In this document: positions 10,212-19,799 of the stretch, one piece after another | How the letters are laid out: the number at the start of each line of letters is the position of its first letter | How positions within the stretch are numbered: position 1 is the stretch's first letter | NCBI GenBank assembly: GCA_012934845.2 | Contig: WNNJ02001200.1 | Coordinates: forward strand, 103,024-167,023 | Direction: 5' to 3' | Origin: Pomphorhynchus laevis | Taxonomy: Eukaryota; Acanthocephala; Palaeacanthocephala; Echinorhynchida; Pomphorhynchidae | DNA: 64,000 bases | Notes under the pieces: generated by a model | The model's database searches: none | What the model saw: the letters and a program-made list of their open reading frames with translations, nothing else | What the model was told of the DNA's origin: nothing | Position numbers and translations under genes: made by a program

Positions 10212-10904
10212 GTAAAGCCAATTTTAATGCTACTAGGTGTATTGATTTTCTGCGATTCTGCGCGTCCTCTGATCATTTTCGATCATTAAATGTTGTATGC
10301 AATAGAGCTTTATCATTATTTAGATTATCAAAGACTATAATGATTTCCACCAATGCGGAAAATGACTAATAATATGTTACTTTATGAGTAAAAAACAATA
10401 TAGCTAGTGCTATTTGTGTACGGTAGCAATTCTACTATCTACTAAGATCACGTATCCCGATGGTTTCTTAATGATCGTGATTTGCGGTCATCGATGAATC
10501 CCAATTTTACCAAATCCACTCAATAGTTATAGCATTTATCATTGCATCAACTATATGTATTAATTTATCTTTGATTCAATCAATATATTATTCATTCTTG
10601 TTTCTTTGGGAACTCATTTAGCATTGCTAATTTATCTATACAAATTTCGCTTGTTTACTTTAAAATGAAACGTTTGCTAACTTATTTAACCGTAAAAAAT
10701 TTTCCTTACTTCCTTATTCGATTTTGTCAAATTGATTAAATCGTCATTTTCTAAAATCGGATATTTTAAGAACGAATTTTTGTTATGTAACTAATGTGCT
10801 AATAGTTTTCAGTTTTAATTTTTACGTCAAACTCGTGCATTGTGATTATCTGGTATATAATTGTTCATCGTGGGTTAAAATAAAGGATACGACGTTTGTA
10901 GCTA

Positions 10905-11650
10905 CATTTGCCTAGTTAACATTAAATTAACATTAACTAAAACTACTATTAATTTATATCGTAAAGATGACATATTTAAATTTACAAGAAACATATTTTT
11001 GCATGAGCATTCATGCATACCATATAATATAAAATATAATACATTAAATAATGAAATTTTAAATTTTTTAAGAATTGCAACAATATGTAATGATATTGGC
11101 ATTCTTCAAAATCATTTAAATAATTTAATAGATACATATTTTAAACTAGGTTACTATAAAAATAACATCAAGCAGAAAACAGTAAAATATATAAATCAAC
11201 ACAATAATATAAAGAATAAATTTAAACTCTTAAGTGGCAAATTTTTATGGATGGATAATAAATAATATACTTTGCATTAGAATAAGATACTAGATAGTTA
11301 TTTCAGAGGAAATACATCATTAGCATGTATTTGGCCCCGCTGCTATGTTGGGTAGAGGAGTTAGGGGCCGAAACCTGATAGCATAGCAGTTCCTCCTGAT
11401 GACCTCTAATTCTTATTATGATACAACGTCTGTTATTTATTAGTCAATTCATAAAAATGACGTTTATTTTAAATTTTATTTTTTATTTTTATTTTTATTT
11501 TTATTTTTTAACTTGATTTAAATTATAGAAAATCTAAAAACAATTATTTATTTTATTATTTAATTATTAAATTTTGATTTAGCATTATTATGTTTTGTTT
11601 ATTTTATAATTATATAACAATACGTAGACTCAGTTAGCTGATTTAATTAG
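10905..11650 (+). mobile_element. Penelope-like element, RT C-terminus and 3' terminal repeat
   Basis: A plus-strand fragment of the PLE family that recurs through the window. It has the end of the RT ORF (HEHSCIPYNIKYNTLNNE, then TYFKLGYYKNNIKQK), then a GC-rich box with GGGGCCGAAACCTGATAGCA at about 11364, an AT-rich tract with TTTTA repeats, and the family end motif ACGTAGACTCAGTTAGCTGA. Truncated and broken; it holds only the last fifth or so of the protein. Confidence 0.8.
11471..11511 (+). repeat. TTTTTA microsatellite in PLE terminal repeat
   Basis: Run of about five ATTTTT units within the AT-rich tail of the PLE fragment. Confidence 0.8.
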
Positions 11651-11927
11651 TACAAGTTCGGAAGAATTACATGATACTTTTAACCGACTTTAAATACTAC
11701 ATTGTATGCAATTACTTTTAGTAATCGCAAAATTACTATAAATAATTGGCTTGCTGATTAGTAAAACATATGATGATAGTATCTCTCTTTAAAAACGATT
11801 TATTATTTAATATGAAACTTTACAATTGGTTAAAAGTTAAAATCATTATAAACAGATTATTCATCCACACTGATCGATTATTTAATTCAGAGAGTGAAGT
11901 AAATATTTTTTTATTACGAATGTTCAA

Positions 11928-12013
11928 AAGCTACTGATTTTATCATCAGGTACAAAATGAAACCAAAAAATACTAGTTTTGTTTTGTACCTGATGATGGA
12001 AGCAGTAGCTTTC
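11928..12013. repeat. Short foldback with degenerate hammerhead-like arms
   Basis: Arms of about 29 bp (AGCTACTG...ATCATCAGGTACAAAA and its complement) with few mismatches around a 25-bp loop. Each arm reads outward as CTGATGA, a hairpin (GGAAGC/GCTTTC on the right), then TAAAAT where a hammerhead would have GAAA. It sits directly at the 3' tail of LINE L3. Confidence 0.7.
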
Positions 12014-12044
12014 TAAAATTTGTAATAATTTTTTTTATTTACTT

Positions 12045-13760
12045 CATGTAACAATAATAAAGATTTTCTTAATAACAAATAATACATGATGAAAGAATAA
12101 ATAAATGTCAGGTCAGTTATAATACAGACAAAAGAAATCAACAAGACAGCATGTGTAAGTCTTCATCCATGTTCACGGCATCAAATCCAGGGGGATCTGA
12201 GCACCCAACCGATCCAACACGCCGCCTTCCGACTGAACCACCCGGGGTCTTTCACCCCCCCCCCGAAGAATTCAATCGGCGTGGACTATGCTGGGTAAAC
12301 GAGAGACGATGAGCTCTGTTTTTCGACTCCGAAACCGAGGAAACAGGAAGCACATGATTAGTCCCGATAAGAGTTAGGATAGAGCATACTAACTCTTCCA
12401 TCTGCCGAAGAGCATTCGTAGTCTTTATGTCGATAATTCGTAGAATGCCAGCGTCATCCATACGTGGAGATGCAGCGAACGCGAAGGACTTGGGCGGTTT
12501 CAACAAGAATAACTTTCTATATTCTTTGAATAGAGAGCATTTCCTGCTCCAAGCAGGATTGCACCTTCGCAATTCGAGCATGAAGGGGGCTTGCAGCGAT
12601 CGTTAGTTGTAAGAGAAGGACAACTGGTGGAACTACAGACCCCACACGAATGGGTCCCACTGCAGCTGAAGGTCCAGTGTCCACATATTTGACACCGACT
12701 GCAGTGGGGATAGGTCAGATCATCCCTCTCTGTGATCGTGAATTTAATATTGAAACTCATAAAGCGATTCGACGCAGAATTTGACAAGGACTCAGCAATA
12801 TTTACGGGAGCATTGCAAAAGCCAACCGGGATAGGGTTTCCATCCCTACCCTGGATTGACCTCAGATTGGTGACCTTAAATTTAGCCATAAAAGAACGTA
12901 CATCTTCTTCCATTAAGCAGGGAATATTTGAAACTTTCAGTGAGGCCAGGATAGACTTGGATGAGATTTCACCATATTCAGCTAAGAATTTAGCCATAAA
13001 AGAACGTATATCTTCTTCCATTAAACAGTGAAGATTTGAAACTTTCAGTGAGGCCAGGATAGACTTGGATGAGATTTCACCATATTCAGCTAAATTAGCG
13101 GAGAAGTACTCTATGTAGTTTGCGGCCTGGTCATTGGAGACAAAAGAGATCTTCACATCCGCAGACGCGGATAGACCGCGTCTTCTGAAGGACTATAACA
13201 TCTGCATCTCTACCGGATAAAAGTCTAACGGCAGAAACACCTCCCGAATTCCACTGACGGATATTTAGTGAAAAAGGCTCACGAGTGCACTGCATTGTGA
13301 TGGATTAGTTGGATGGGGGATTGCCTACCTAGACAGAGCTAGGTGCAGGAAGGTTGCCCTTCCCGCCACTAGCCCCCTCCATGGAAGGTACTTGCCCCTG
13401 GGCAGTATTTTCATTTCCCCTATTTTTCCTCTATCTAATAGAGTTAAATAGAACCCTGTTTTGAAACTGTTTTGTGAAGGATCTCAAAAATTTATTGTAG
13501 TGATCGTGTATTTCAATCAGTTTCTTAACTTTAATTATCAGCAAATTCTATTATTTAGGAATGGGGGAAGCACCTCCCCATCACCTAAAACCATAGAAAA
13601 ATTACTAACCTTGTTACTTGAATCCGTAGTTAGATTTACCTTTTAATTCATCTTTTTTCGTAGGATTATCGTTGATTTTTGAATGAACACAGGCAAAATT
13701 GTTGCTATCGTTTGATAGCTCCGACGTTACTTGTACACTACACATTTTTCTATGACTTCA
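12045..13760 (-). mobile_element. LINE copy L3, rearranged, mainly gag
   Basis: The parts are in a scrambled order on the minus strand: 3' end and tail (12045-12300), gag middle to N-terminal part (12300-13165), ORF1 end with ORF2 start (13168-13435), then gag N-terminus (13436-13760). Most of ORF2 is missing. The gag segment keeps CSRCQICGHWTFSC and the LASLKVSN block. Several internal deletions or recombination between copies would explain the order. Confidence 0.8.
12881..13096 (-). repeat. 108-bp in-frame tandem duplication within LINE gag
   Basis: Two copies (12881-12988, 12989-13096) of 108 bp, exactly 36 codons, differ by a handful of bases. They duplicate the protein segment AEYGEISSKSILASLKVSN plus the following EED.RSFMAKF. 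No other gag copy in the window has the duplication. Confidence 0.9.
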
Positions 13761-14644
13761 TGTAGCAGACATGTATGAAGCTTGTTTTTAAACCCATGTA
13801 CAACGAAAAACTATTAAACGTTTATAGATACTGCCCATTCCTTACACTTCACTCTCCAAACTAAATAAACTGTCGTATATGTGTACGATTGCGCTGCGAA
13901 TCTCAGCCATTAAAGGCACCGTTCAACTGTTGCAAACTATGTAGCTATTTGACATGCTTGATGTGTAAGCGTAAACGCTACACAAATGCAACATCCCATT
14001 CCTTACACTTCACTCTTCAAACTAAATTAAAGTTAAAAAATATAATCAGGCGACTGATTAAAAAGTAGATAGTTTACCCTGCTAAATTAAAGGAACGTAG
14101 AAGAAGAACAAATTTGATTGTCAAATAAATCAGATATTTGTCAACAGTTTCGATAGCTGATATTATCTACAGTGCAAACATCGATTATGAGAGGGATTTC
14201 ATCAGCTATTGAAAGATATAATTCTTAAAGCCATATTTGTTAATTGTTTCGTACATAATTCAATCAACTAAGTTTAAAATAAAGATTATAAAATATGCTC
14301 ATCATGTTCGGCAAATAAATATATTTATAGCAAATGTACAGTATCATATTCAGCATGCAACTTCAATTCTCTGACACTTAGATGACAGGGTTAAAATCCA
14401 ATAAAGTATATTTCAATATATCTATTACATTTATAGCAAATTGCATTTAATATTTAAAAAATCCCAAGAAGACAGTTGTATTTTATACAAATAAAGCTTT
14501 TTTTCAGTATTTTGAAATAATCAACAACCAGATATAACAAAAGTCTATATTTAAGTTATCTATTCTATTCATAGCATATTGTATTTAGTATTAAAAGGCG
14601 CCCAAGAAGACAATTAAAATTTTAAAAATAGCGCCATTTACCGT

Positions 14645-14740
14645 TGTTTAGAAGCTACCGATGGCATCTTCAGGTAAAAAAAAATAAAATTTATTCTTTG
14701 CTTTGCATTTAAAGATTGCAGCTGTGGTTTCTAAAATATG
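14645..14740. repeat. Degenerate hammerhead-like foldback
   Basis: The left motif on the minus strand reads CTGAAGATGCCATCGGTAGC. The right motif on the plus strand reads AAGATTGCAGCTGTGGTTTC and then TAAAATATG. The layout matches 11928-12013 but is more decayed. Confidence 0.4.
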
Positions 14741-14871
14741 TAAAAAGCTTTATTTTTCTAAAAATAAAACTGCCTTCTTAGTTTCTTTTTAAAATTGAAA
14801 AAGTATATAGTAAGAAGTCATATTGTTCATTTTATTGAATAAAATTACGTTTTTATGAATATATTTTATAT

Positions 14872-14899
14872 ACGTGGACTCAGTTACCTGATCTGATTT
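14872..14899 (+). repeat. PLE family end motif at HP1 acceptor
   Basis: ACGTGGACTCAGTTACCTGA followed by TCTGATTT is the shared terminal motif of the PLE family (also at 11622, 57541 and 29300). It ends nine bases before the intron AG. Confidence 0.75.
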
Positions 14900-14908
14900 A
14901 TGTTTTAG

Positions 14909-15026
14909 GAAGAACTCCAGTCAGGTTGATTTAGTACCAGCGAGAGTCGCAAATTTGCACTGCCCCCAGTTGGTAATCCAATTTTACGAAGAAAGGTTAA
15001 CTTGGCATTTAAAGAAGGAACGATAA
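14909..15026 (+). CDS. HP1: Heterochromatin protein 1, last exon (end of chromoshadow domain)
   Basis: After TGTTTTAG, the first base G completes the split tryptophan codon from 10211. The frame then reads [18 protein letters not shown], then [15 protein letters not shown] and a short basic tail KKER before TAA at 15024-15026. This is the canonical C-terminal half of the chromoshadow domain. The tryptophan of LTWH contributes to the dimer groove that binds PxVxL partners in known HP1 proteins. The combined exons give a continuous, stop-free domain of normal length, so the gene looks functional despite the repeat-filled intron. Confidence 0.95.
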
Positions 15027-16135
15027 TTAAATTATGCATTTTATCGAATTAGATGTAAACACTAATCTTGCGTTGTATTGTTTTTGTGGTTTAATTAACA
15101 ACGAACCTTCAATTTCCGTTTTGAATTTGGTAATTTTGGTTAATCAAAAGTAGTGTAATATAATGGCATAAGGCAGAAAGTAAATGCAAATACAGTAATA
15201 ATGAAATGTAGCAAAATATAAAATATCAACTTCCTATGTTTTTGAATTTAATTTTCAAATATGATAATCAATTCTTTTGTTGTTAGAACACTTATTTAAA
15301 AAATCGTTATTATGACCCAGCAAATACAAACAGCGTAATCTAACCAATTGCATTCTACTCCCCCTCTTTTTTAAATACCTGTAAAAAATGTTGTCAAATT
15401 TTAAGCGATATGGCGCAGCAAATTGTCCGCTATCTACATACATAAAGTAATACTTTTAATTGACTTTAAATAATACAGTGTATGGAATGTATGATATTGT
15501 CTTGCTCTAAGATGGATAAATGCGCTTAGCAGCATTCTTTGTAAATGCCTATCAATGTGTAAAAAAGTTAAGAGTTATAAACATTTCAAAATAATTGAAA
15601 ATGCATTTCAATGCAAAATTATATTTCAATATAATTTTATAGAGTTATAAATATTTCAATTATAACTTAAGTGTAATGATTTTCGTTTTAACGGTTAATT
15701 TTCATTGTAAAACGTTTTATACCGTATTTTATAATGCAAAATATTAGCGAAGTCATTAAAATTAATTCAATATATGAATTTTGCTGTGAAAATTTTGGTT
15801 GGAAATATTTAACGAACGCTATTGATGTAATTTAACAAATGTTTAATCTAGTATGTTCTATTTATGTGCAGTTCGTCGGATTATTTGTGATGCATGCAAT
15901 GCCCGATTGCTCAAAGTTGCTACAAAAATAATATTCCGGTAAAACCAGCAGTTACAGATAAATGTCACCACTCCTGTATGAGGTAGGCACCCACACAATA
16001 TGATTAATTTCTTTTATTTTCTGATTTTTATTAAAAATAATATATGTGAATAAATTATAAATATACTTACAGGGTTTTTAAATTAAATTAATAAACCGGA
16101 AAAGGCAATTTTAATTTATTTATTTAATTTGTTTA
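15027..16135. other. HP1 downstream region, AT-rich
   Basis: Probably contains the HP1 3' UTR. No clear poly(A) site chosen. No repeat or ORF recognised. Confidence 0.4.
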
Positions 16136-16300
16136 AACCTTTCGAGCTTATGATCTTCCTCAGTCCAAATTTTAACAATTCCTTAGTTGCTATCGTATAT
16201 ATAACAAAAATCTGGAAGAATCATACAACAGACAATAAATACCTTTAACATTTTTGTAAAAGAATTAATGTCACTGTTAAAGGACAGGTCAGTCATTAGT

Positions 16301-16717
16301 TTAGAATTTTTCGTTCGCTTTTCTTTTAGATGTGTCTGATATCGGGCCGTCAATGATGGCAGTTTTCATTATATGGTCATCATATGATATTACATGCGAT
16401 ATGACCCCATCTGATCCTTCGAGTTTCTGTCGTACGTCTTTTCTTGGATTATTTGCTCTAATATGATAGCTCGCACTTGTTTTACCTAATTATTGGGCCT
16501 TGCACGTAGTGCAGATGTTCAGATATACCACATTCTTTGATTTACAATTGTAATTTCCTCGCACCTGAAATTCAAGGATTGTTGTACTGCTAGTAATTCG
16601 GTTTGTTAATACCATATCTTGACAGTTAGTACATATTTTGTCATCACATTTTGTGCTTTTAATATTATCATCACATGAAAGTCGCTTATTCCTTGGTAAA
16701 TCTTTGATAATTTTGCC
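16301..16717 (-). pseudogene. GIY-YIG endonuclease domain of PLE type
   Basis: About 139 codons in one frame. It begins with a cysteine-rich part (KCDDKICTNC), then GNYNCKSKNVVYLNICTTC and LGKTSASYHIRANNP, and a C-terminal stretch MKTAIIDGPISDTSKRKANE. The NCKSKNVVYL.IC..C layout is typical of the PLE GIY-YIG domain. The nuclease would nick chromosomal DNA to prime reverse transcription. The frame is not fully open, so I treat it as a relic. Confidence 0.75.
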
Positions 16718-16754
16718 TGATCAGACTGATGTGCCTTTGTCTATATATATGAAG

Positions 16755-16970
16755 ATTAAAAAACCGATTAACTCTTCATCCAAAACGGTGCTACTAGATA
16801 GAAGAATAGCCATACAGAGAACCTGCTCCTTGCAAAAGATTCTAGTCAGGATCTTTTGTTAGTAATCTTATGTTAGTCATCTTTCAGACCGGTTTCGATA
16901 TTATTGGATCTCATCAGTGTGAAAGCCAGTTGTCGATCGACTAGAATCTATCACATATATACAGCAGATT
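16755..16970. repeat. Direct repeat A, with hammerhead
   Basis: Matches 17228-17405 in blocks such as ATTAACTCTTCAT, TGCTACTAGATAG, AGAACCTGCT and GAAAGCCAGTTGTCGATCGA. It behaves like a PLE terminal repeat preceding the GIY-YIG frame. Confidence 0.8.
16881..16925 (-). ncRNA. Hammerhead ribozyme, core intact, minimal stem III
   Basis: On the minus strand: CTTTCA, CA, CTGATGA (16917-16911), stem II GAT/ATC with an 8-nt loop, GAAAC, palindromic ACCGGT as minimal stem III, cleavage after C (16887/16886), then TGAAAG pairing with CTTTCA. A self-complementary stem III of this kind favours activity as a dimer, as in other retroelement hammerheads. Confidence 0.75.
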
Positions 16971-17227
16971 CCCCGTGGTTAGAGCATCTATCCGCCACAG
17001 CTTAATCTACTACAGCTATTGTCCTAGCATAGATAACCAGTCTTTTATTCTATACTACGGAATAATCAAATCATGCTTTCGCTTATGCCTAAAATGTCTT
17101 ATCCATTGCTATTCTTTCTATCCTGTCGAGATCAATCAACTATATTGATACTTTCTATATTTTCTATAAAGAATAAAGCAAACTACCGACACCACAATAA
17201 TCATCTAGATGATAATACTTTCTATAT

Positions 17228-17405
17228 TTTAGATTAACTCTTCATTCAAAACGCTGCTACTAGATAGGAGAATAGCAATGCACAGAACCTGCTGTTGCAA
17301 AATATTCTAGTGATGTTAGTCATCTTTCAGACCGGTTTTGATCTTATTGGACCTCATCAGTGTGAAAGCCAGTTGTCGATCGACTACAATCTATTACATA
17401 TTTAC
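17228..17405. repeat. Direct repeat B, with hammerhead
   Basis: Second copy of repeat A about 445 bp upstream in element orientation, with small internal deletions. Confidence 0.8.
17324..17368 (-). ncRNA. Hammerhead ribozyme, one core change
   Basis: Same architecture as 16881-16925. Stem II is longer (GGTC/GATC with one wobble), but the core GAAA is AAAA, so it is probably inactive. Confidence 0.65.
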
Positions 17406-18059
17406 ATATACATATTGCATATATATAATTGATATTATTGTACTTTATATATAGCTCGAATTCTTTTTCGAATTTTCAAATAAGCAAACTTAATCGTTGA
17501 CAAAAGGCACCGTTGTAAGCAGAGGAGGCATTACATCACAAACGCTAAGTGTGTAGAGACTCTAAATTAACTAAATTAATCTTTAATAAAACGAGATAAA
17601 CTATTGAAATACTGTTTGCATGTATTGTTTAGTTATCATTAAAATCAAATATGATTAGAGTAAATAGTTTAGCACAAAAATAAAAGAGAAGCAACAAAAA
17701 TTCGATATAGGACCGAAAATTTACAAATTAATAAATAATTAAATTTAATTAAACAATGTTACTCAACTTTAAAATTTCAAGACTAAACTTTCTCAAGATC
17801 TTAAGATATATTTTGTAAATTTGTTTACTTGTGTTTTACAAAAGTGCCCCCCCTGAATTGCACACATATTTAACACAAACAAATATCTCACTAACATCTG
17901 ACAATCTCTTCAAATAAAATCAAATTGTTTTCTTGAAATATTAACTCATTTCAAACGGGATAGTATCCAGCTCCAGGTATCAGATGGAAACATTCGGAAA
18001 TTCGTTGTGTTTATCAAGAATGAACTGTCATGGGCAATTGTCCTTGACAATTTTACATT

Positions 18060-18560
18060 TTCCAACATTTATCAATTTATCATGCCTTTATTAATTTACT
18101 CCCCATGTTCGCATTTTAATTGAGTCACTTTTAAATTTAATCGTGTCACGTTTGATTTATATCTCGTCGCCTTTACGTAGAAAACGAATTCTATCTCATC
18201 GCTTTTACGTGAATTTCTATCTCGTCGCCCTTACATGGAAGGCTAATTCTATTTCGTCGCATTTATTCGAAGTTAAAGATCTTTGCAAATGTGACGAAAT
18301 TGGATAAAAATGGCGAGGATAAATTTATCAGTGACGTTACTGCTAAATATAAAAGAGAAGATCACAAGAGCAATAATGACGAGATTGAATTCCAAAAGAA
18401 TGTTCTTGATTTCAATCATATCGTGATTAAATCTTAAAGTTATAAAACTGAATGCAAAGGTGGCGAGTTCAAATACAAAATAAAAATGACTATTTAATGA
18501 TTGCTTAACTGACGAGATTAAATAAAACCTGACGATTTAGATTGTAACCGTGACAAGTTT
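18060..18560. repeat. Inverted field of short TCGTCGCC-type repeats
   Basis: 18150-18265 has four degenerate units of about 30 bp built on TATCTCGTCGCCTTTACG. From 18290 onward the complementary motifs (GACGA, GGCGAG, GACGAG) recur. The two halves are arranged in opposite sense around about 18280. Not recognised as a known element. 17410-18060 shows nothing. Confidence 0.5.
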
Positions 18561-18597
18561 AACTGAGAAACTTGATATTTCATATGATCATTTTAAA

Positions 18598-19115
18598 CGA
18601 ATCAAATCAGCTAACTAAGTCTAAGTATTTAATATAATTATAAAATCAATAATAATGCTAAATCAAAATTTAATAATTAAATAATATATAATTAAAAATA
18701 ATAAATAATTGTTAAATCAACAAAATATTATGCAGGAGTAATATATTTTAAAAGTAGAAATTGAGGTCACCGACGAGTTATGACTTCCCTTCCAGAATTG
18801 GAAGTCCCAACTCGTCGCTGATTGACTGCGCTCACAAGAATGTCGTCCACAAAGGGCAGCTATACTGAATTCATCGCCAACGTCGTTATTCTGTCTCTGC
18901 CAAGCTGCAACAATACTCAATTCGCCCGCCGTCCAAATGTCAGATGCCGGACGGTTCTCGTTGTCAAAGTAAATAAATAATTGTTAATATTTAATATGAT
19001 TTAAATAAAAATTAATTTTTAATGAATCGACTAATAAATAACAGACATTATATCAGAATAAGGATTAAAAGTCATCAGAAGGAAGTGCTATGTTATCAAA
19101 TTCGGTAGAACTAAA
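18598..19115 (-). mobile_element. PLE terminal repeat, interrupted
   Basis: Begins with the reverse complement of the family end motif (AATCAGCTAACTAAGTCTAA). It continues with the AT-rich tail and the block AATCGACTAATAAATAACAG, then degraded GC-box sequence. It is split by a GC-richer insert at about 18760-18960. No RT remains attached. Confidence 0.7.
18760..18960. other. GC-richer insert with strong hairpin inside PLE terminal repeat
   Basis: About 200 bp of unrelated, GC-richer sequence. At 18771-18817 CGACGAGTT pairs with AACTCGTCG and GACTTCC with GGAAGTC, a two-part stem around an 11-nt loop. Minus-strand frame 18920-18717 is open but not recognised. 19116-19800 after it holds nothing recognised. 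Confidence 0.6.
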
Positions 19116-19799
19116 TTATGATTGTGAGTAATCTACCAAAATATAGTTAGATGGTAAACTAATTCTAGATTTCTCAATAACAAATAGTTTACAATATGTG
19201 TTACCCGTTCTAAAATTATGAAATCAGGTCCCTATGGATAAACGTCATTGCGACAACCTTCGACCGTGCAAAGTGCCTGAACTTGGTTGTGATCTCTTAA
19301 TTACAAATGTTGAACATACATTCATATAATGTCACACTATTCTACGGCAATATATCGATATGTATCAACTTCGAAGCAGTTTTCTCAAATAATGCATTTT
19401 ATAATGATTTAATTAAACATCCTAATAATATTGTTCTTGTCCTAATAATATAAAAATTTTCGTATTTATGGAATGTCTTCATTTATTTTCATTTTAATAT
19501 ATATTGATAGCAAATTGCATTTTAACAAATCACTGGTAATATTTGCAAGTGTGCGTTAAATAGCATCATTAATCAGTTATTAACATCTACAATTTACAGC
19601 AATGACGTCAGACAATTTTGTGTGACTATCAATAATTTAATATATATATTTAATATTGAACTTGTATATTTAATATATAGTTAATATTTCTTTAATATGC
19701 AAATATGAAAATAACGTTCTTTACATGATATCTATTGTATCCATGCTTTCAATTGTCAAGTGTTTGACCACGATTGACAATTTTGTGCAGATTTGTTAT

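Larger units (their letters stand above)
10212..14908 (+). other. HP1 intron filled with mobile elements
   Basis: 4.7 kb intron between the two HP1 exons. It contains a PLE fragment (10905-11650), a hammerhead-like foldback (11928-12013), a rearranged LINE (12045-13760), a second foldback (14645-14740) and a PLE end motif touching the acceptor (14872-14899). 10214-10900 and 13765-14600 are AT-rich with nothing recognised. Confidence 0.85.
16140..16925 (-). mobile_element. Small PLE-type element: hammerhead, GIY-YIG domain, hammerhead-like end
   Basis: Minus-strand order: hammerhead (16925-16881), a GIY-YIG reading frame (16717-16301), then a hammerhead-like motif CTGAGGAAGATCATAAGCTC followed by GAAAGG (16186-16145). 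No reverse transcriptase lies next to it. GIY-YIG nucleases and hammerheads are both hallmarks of Penelope-like elements. The copy is either a truncated PLE or a non-autonomous derivative that kept only the nuclease. It appears broken, with at least one break. Confidence 0.7.

Noticed and set aside
11314-11420. GC box of the PLE terminal repeat as a hammerhead
   Set aside because: GAAAC and CTGATGA are present, but in the wrong relation. No arrangement gives stems I and III together.
14155-14235. GAAAC and CTGATGA near 14160-14230 as a hammerhead
   Set aside because: The two words form the ends of an ATAGCTGAT palindrome 60 bases apart without the required stems.
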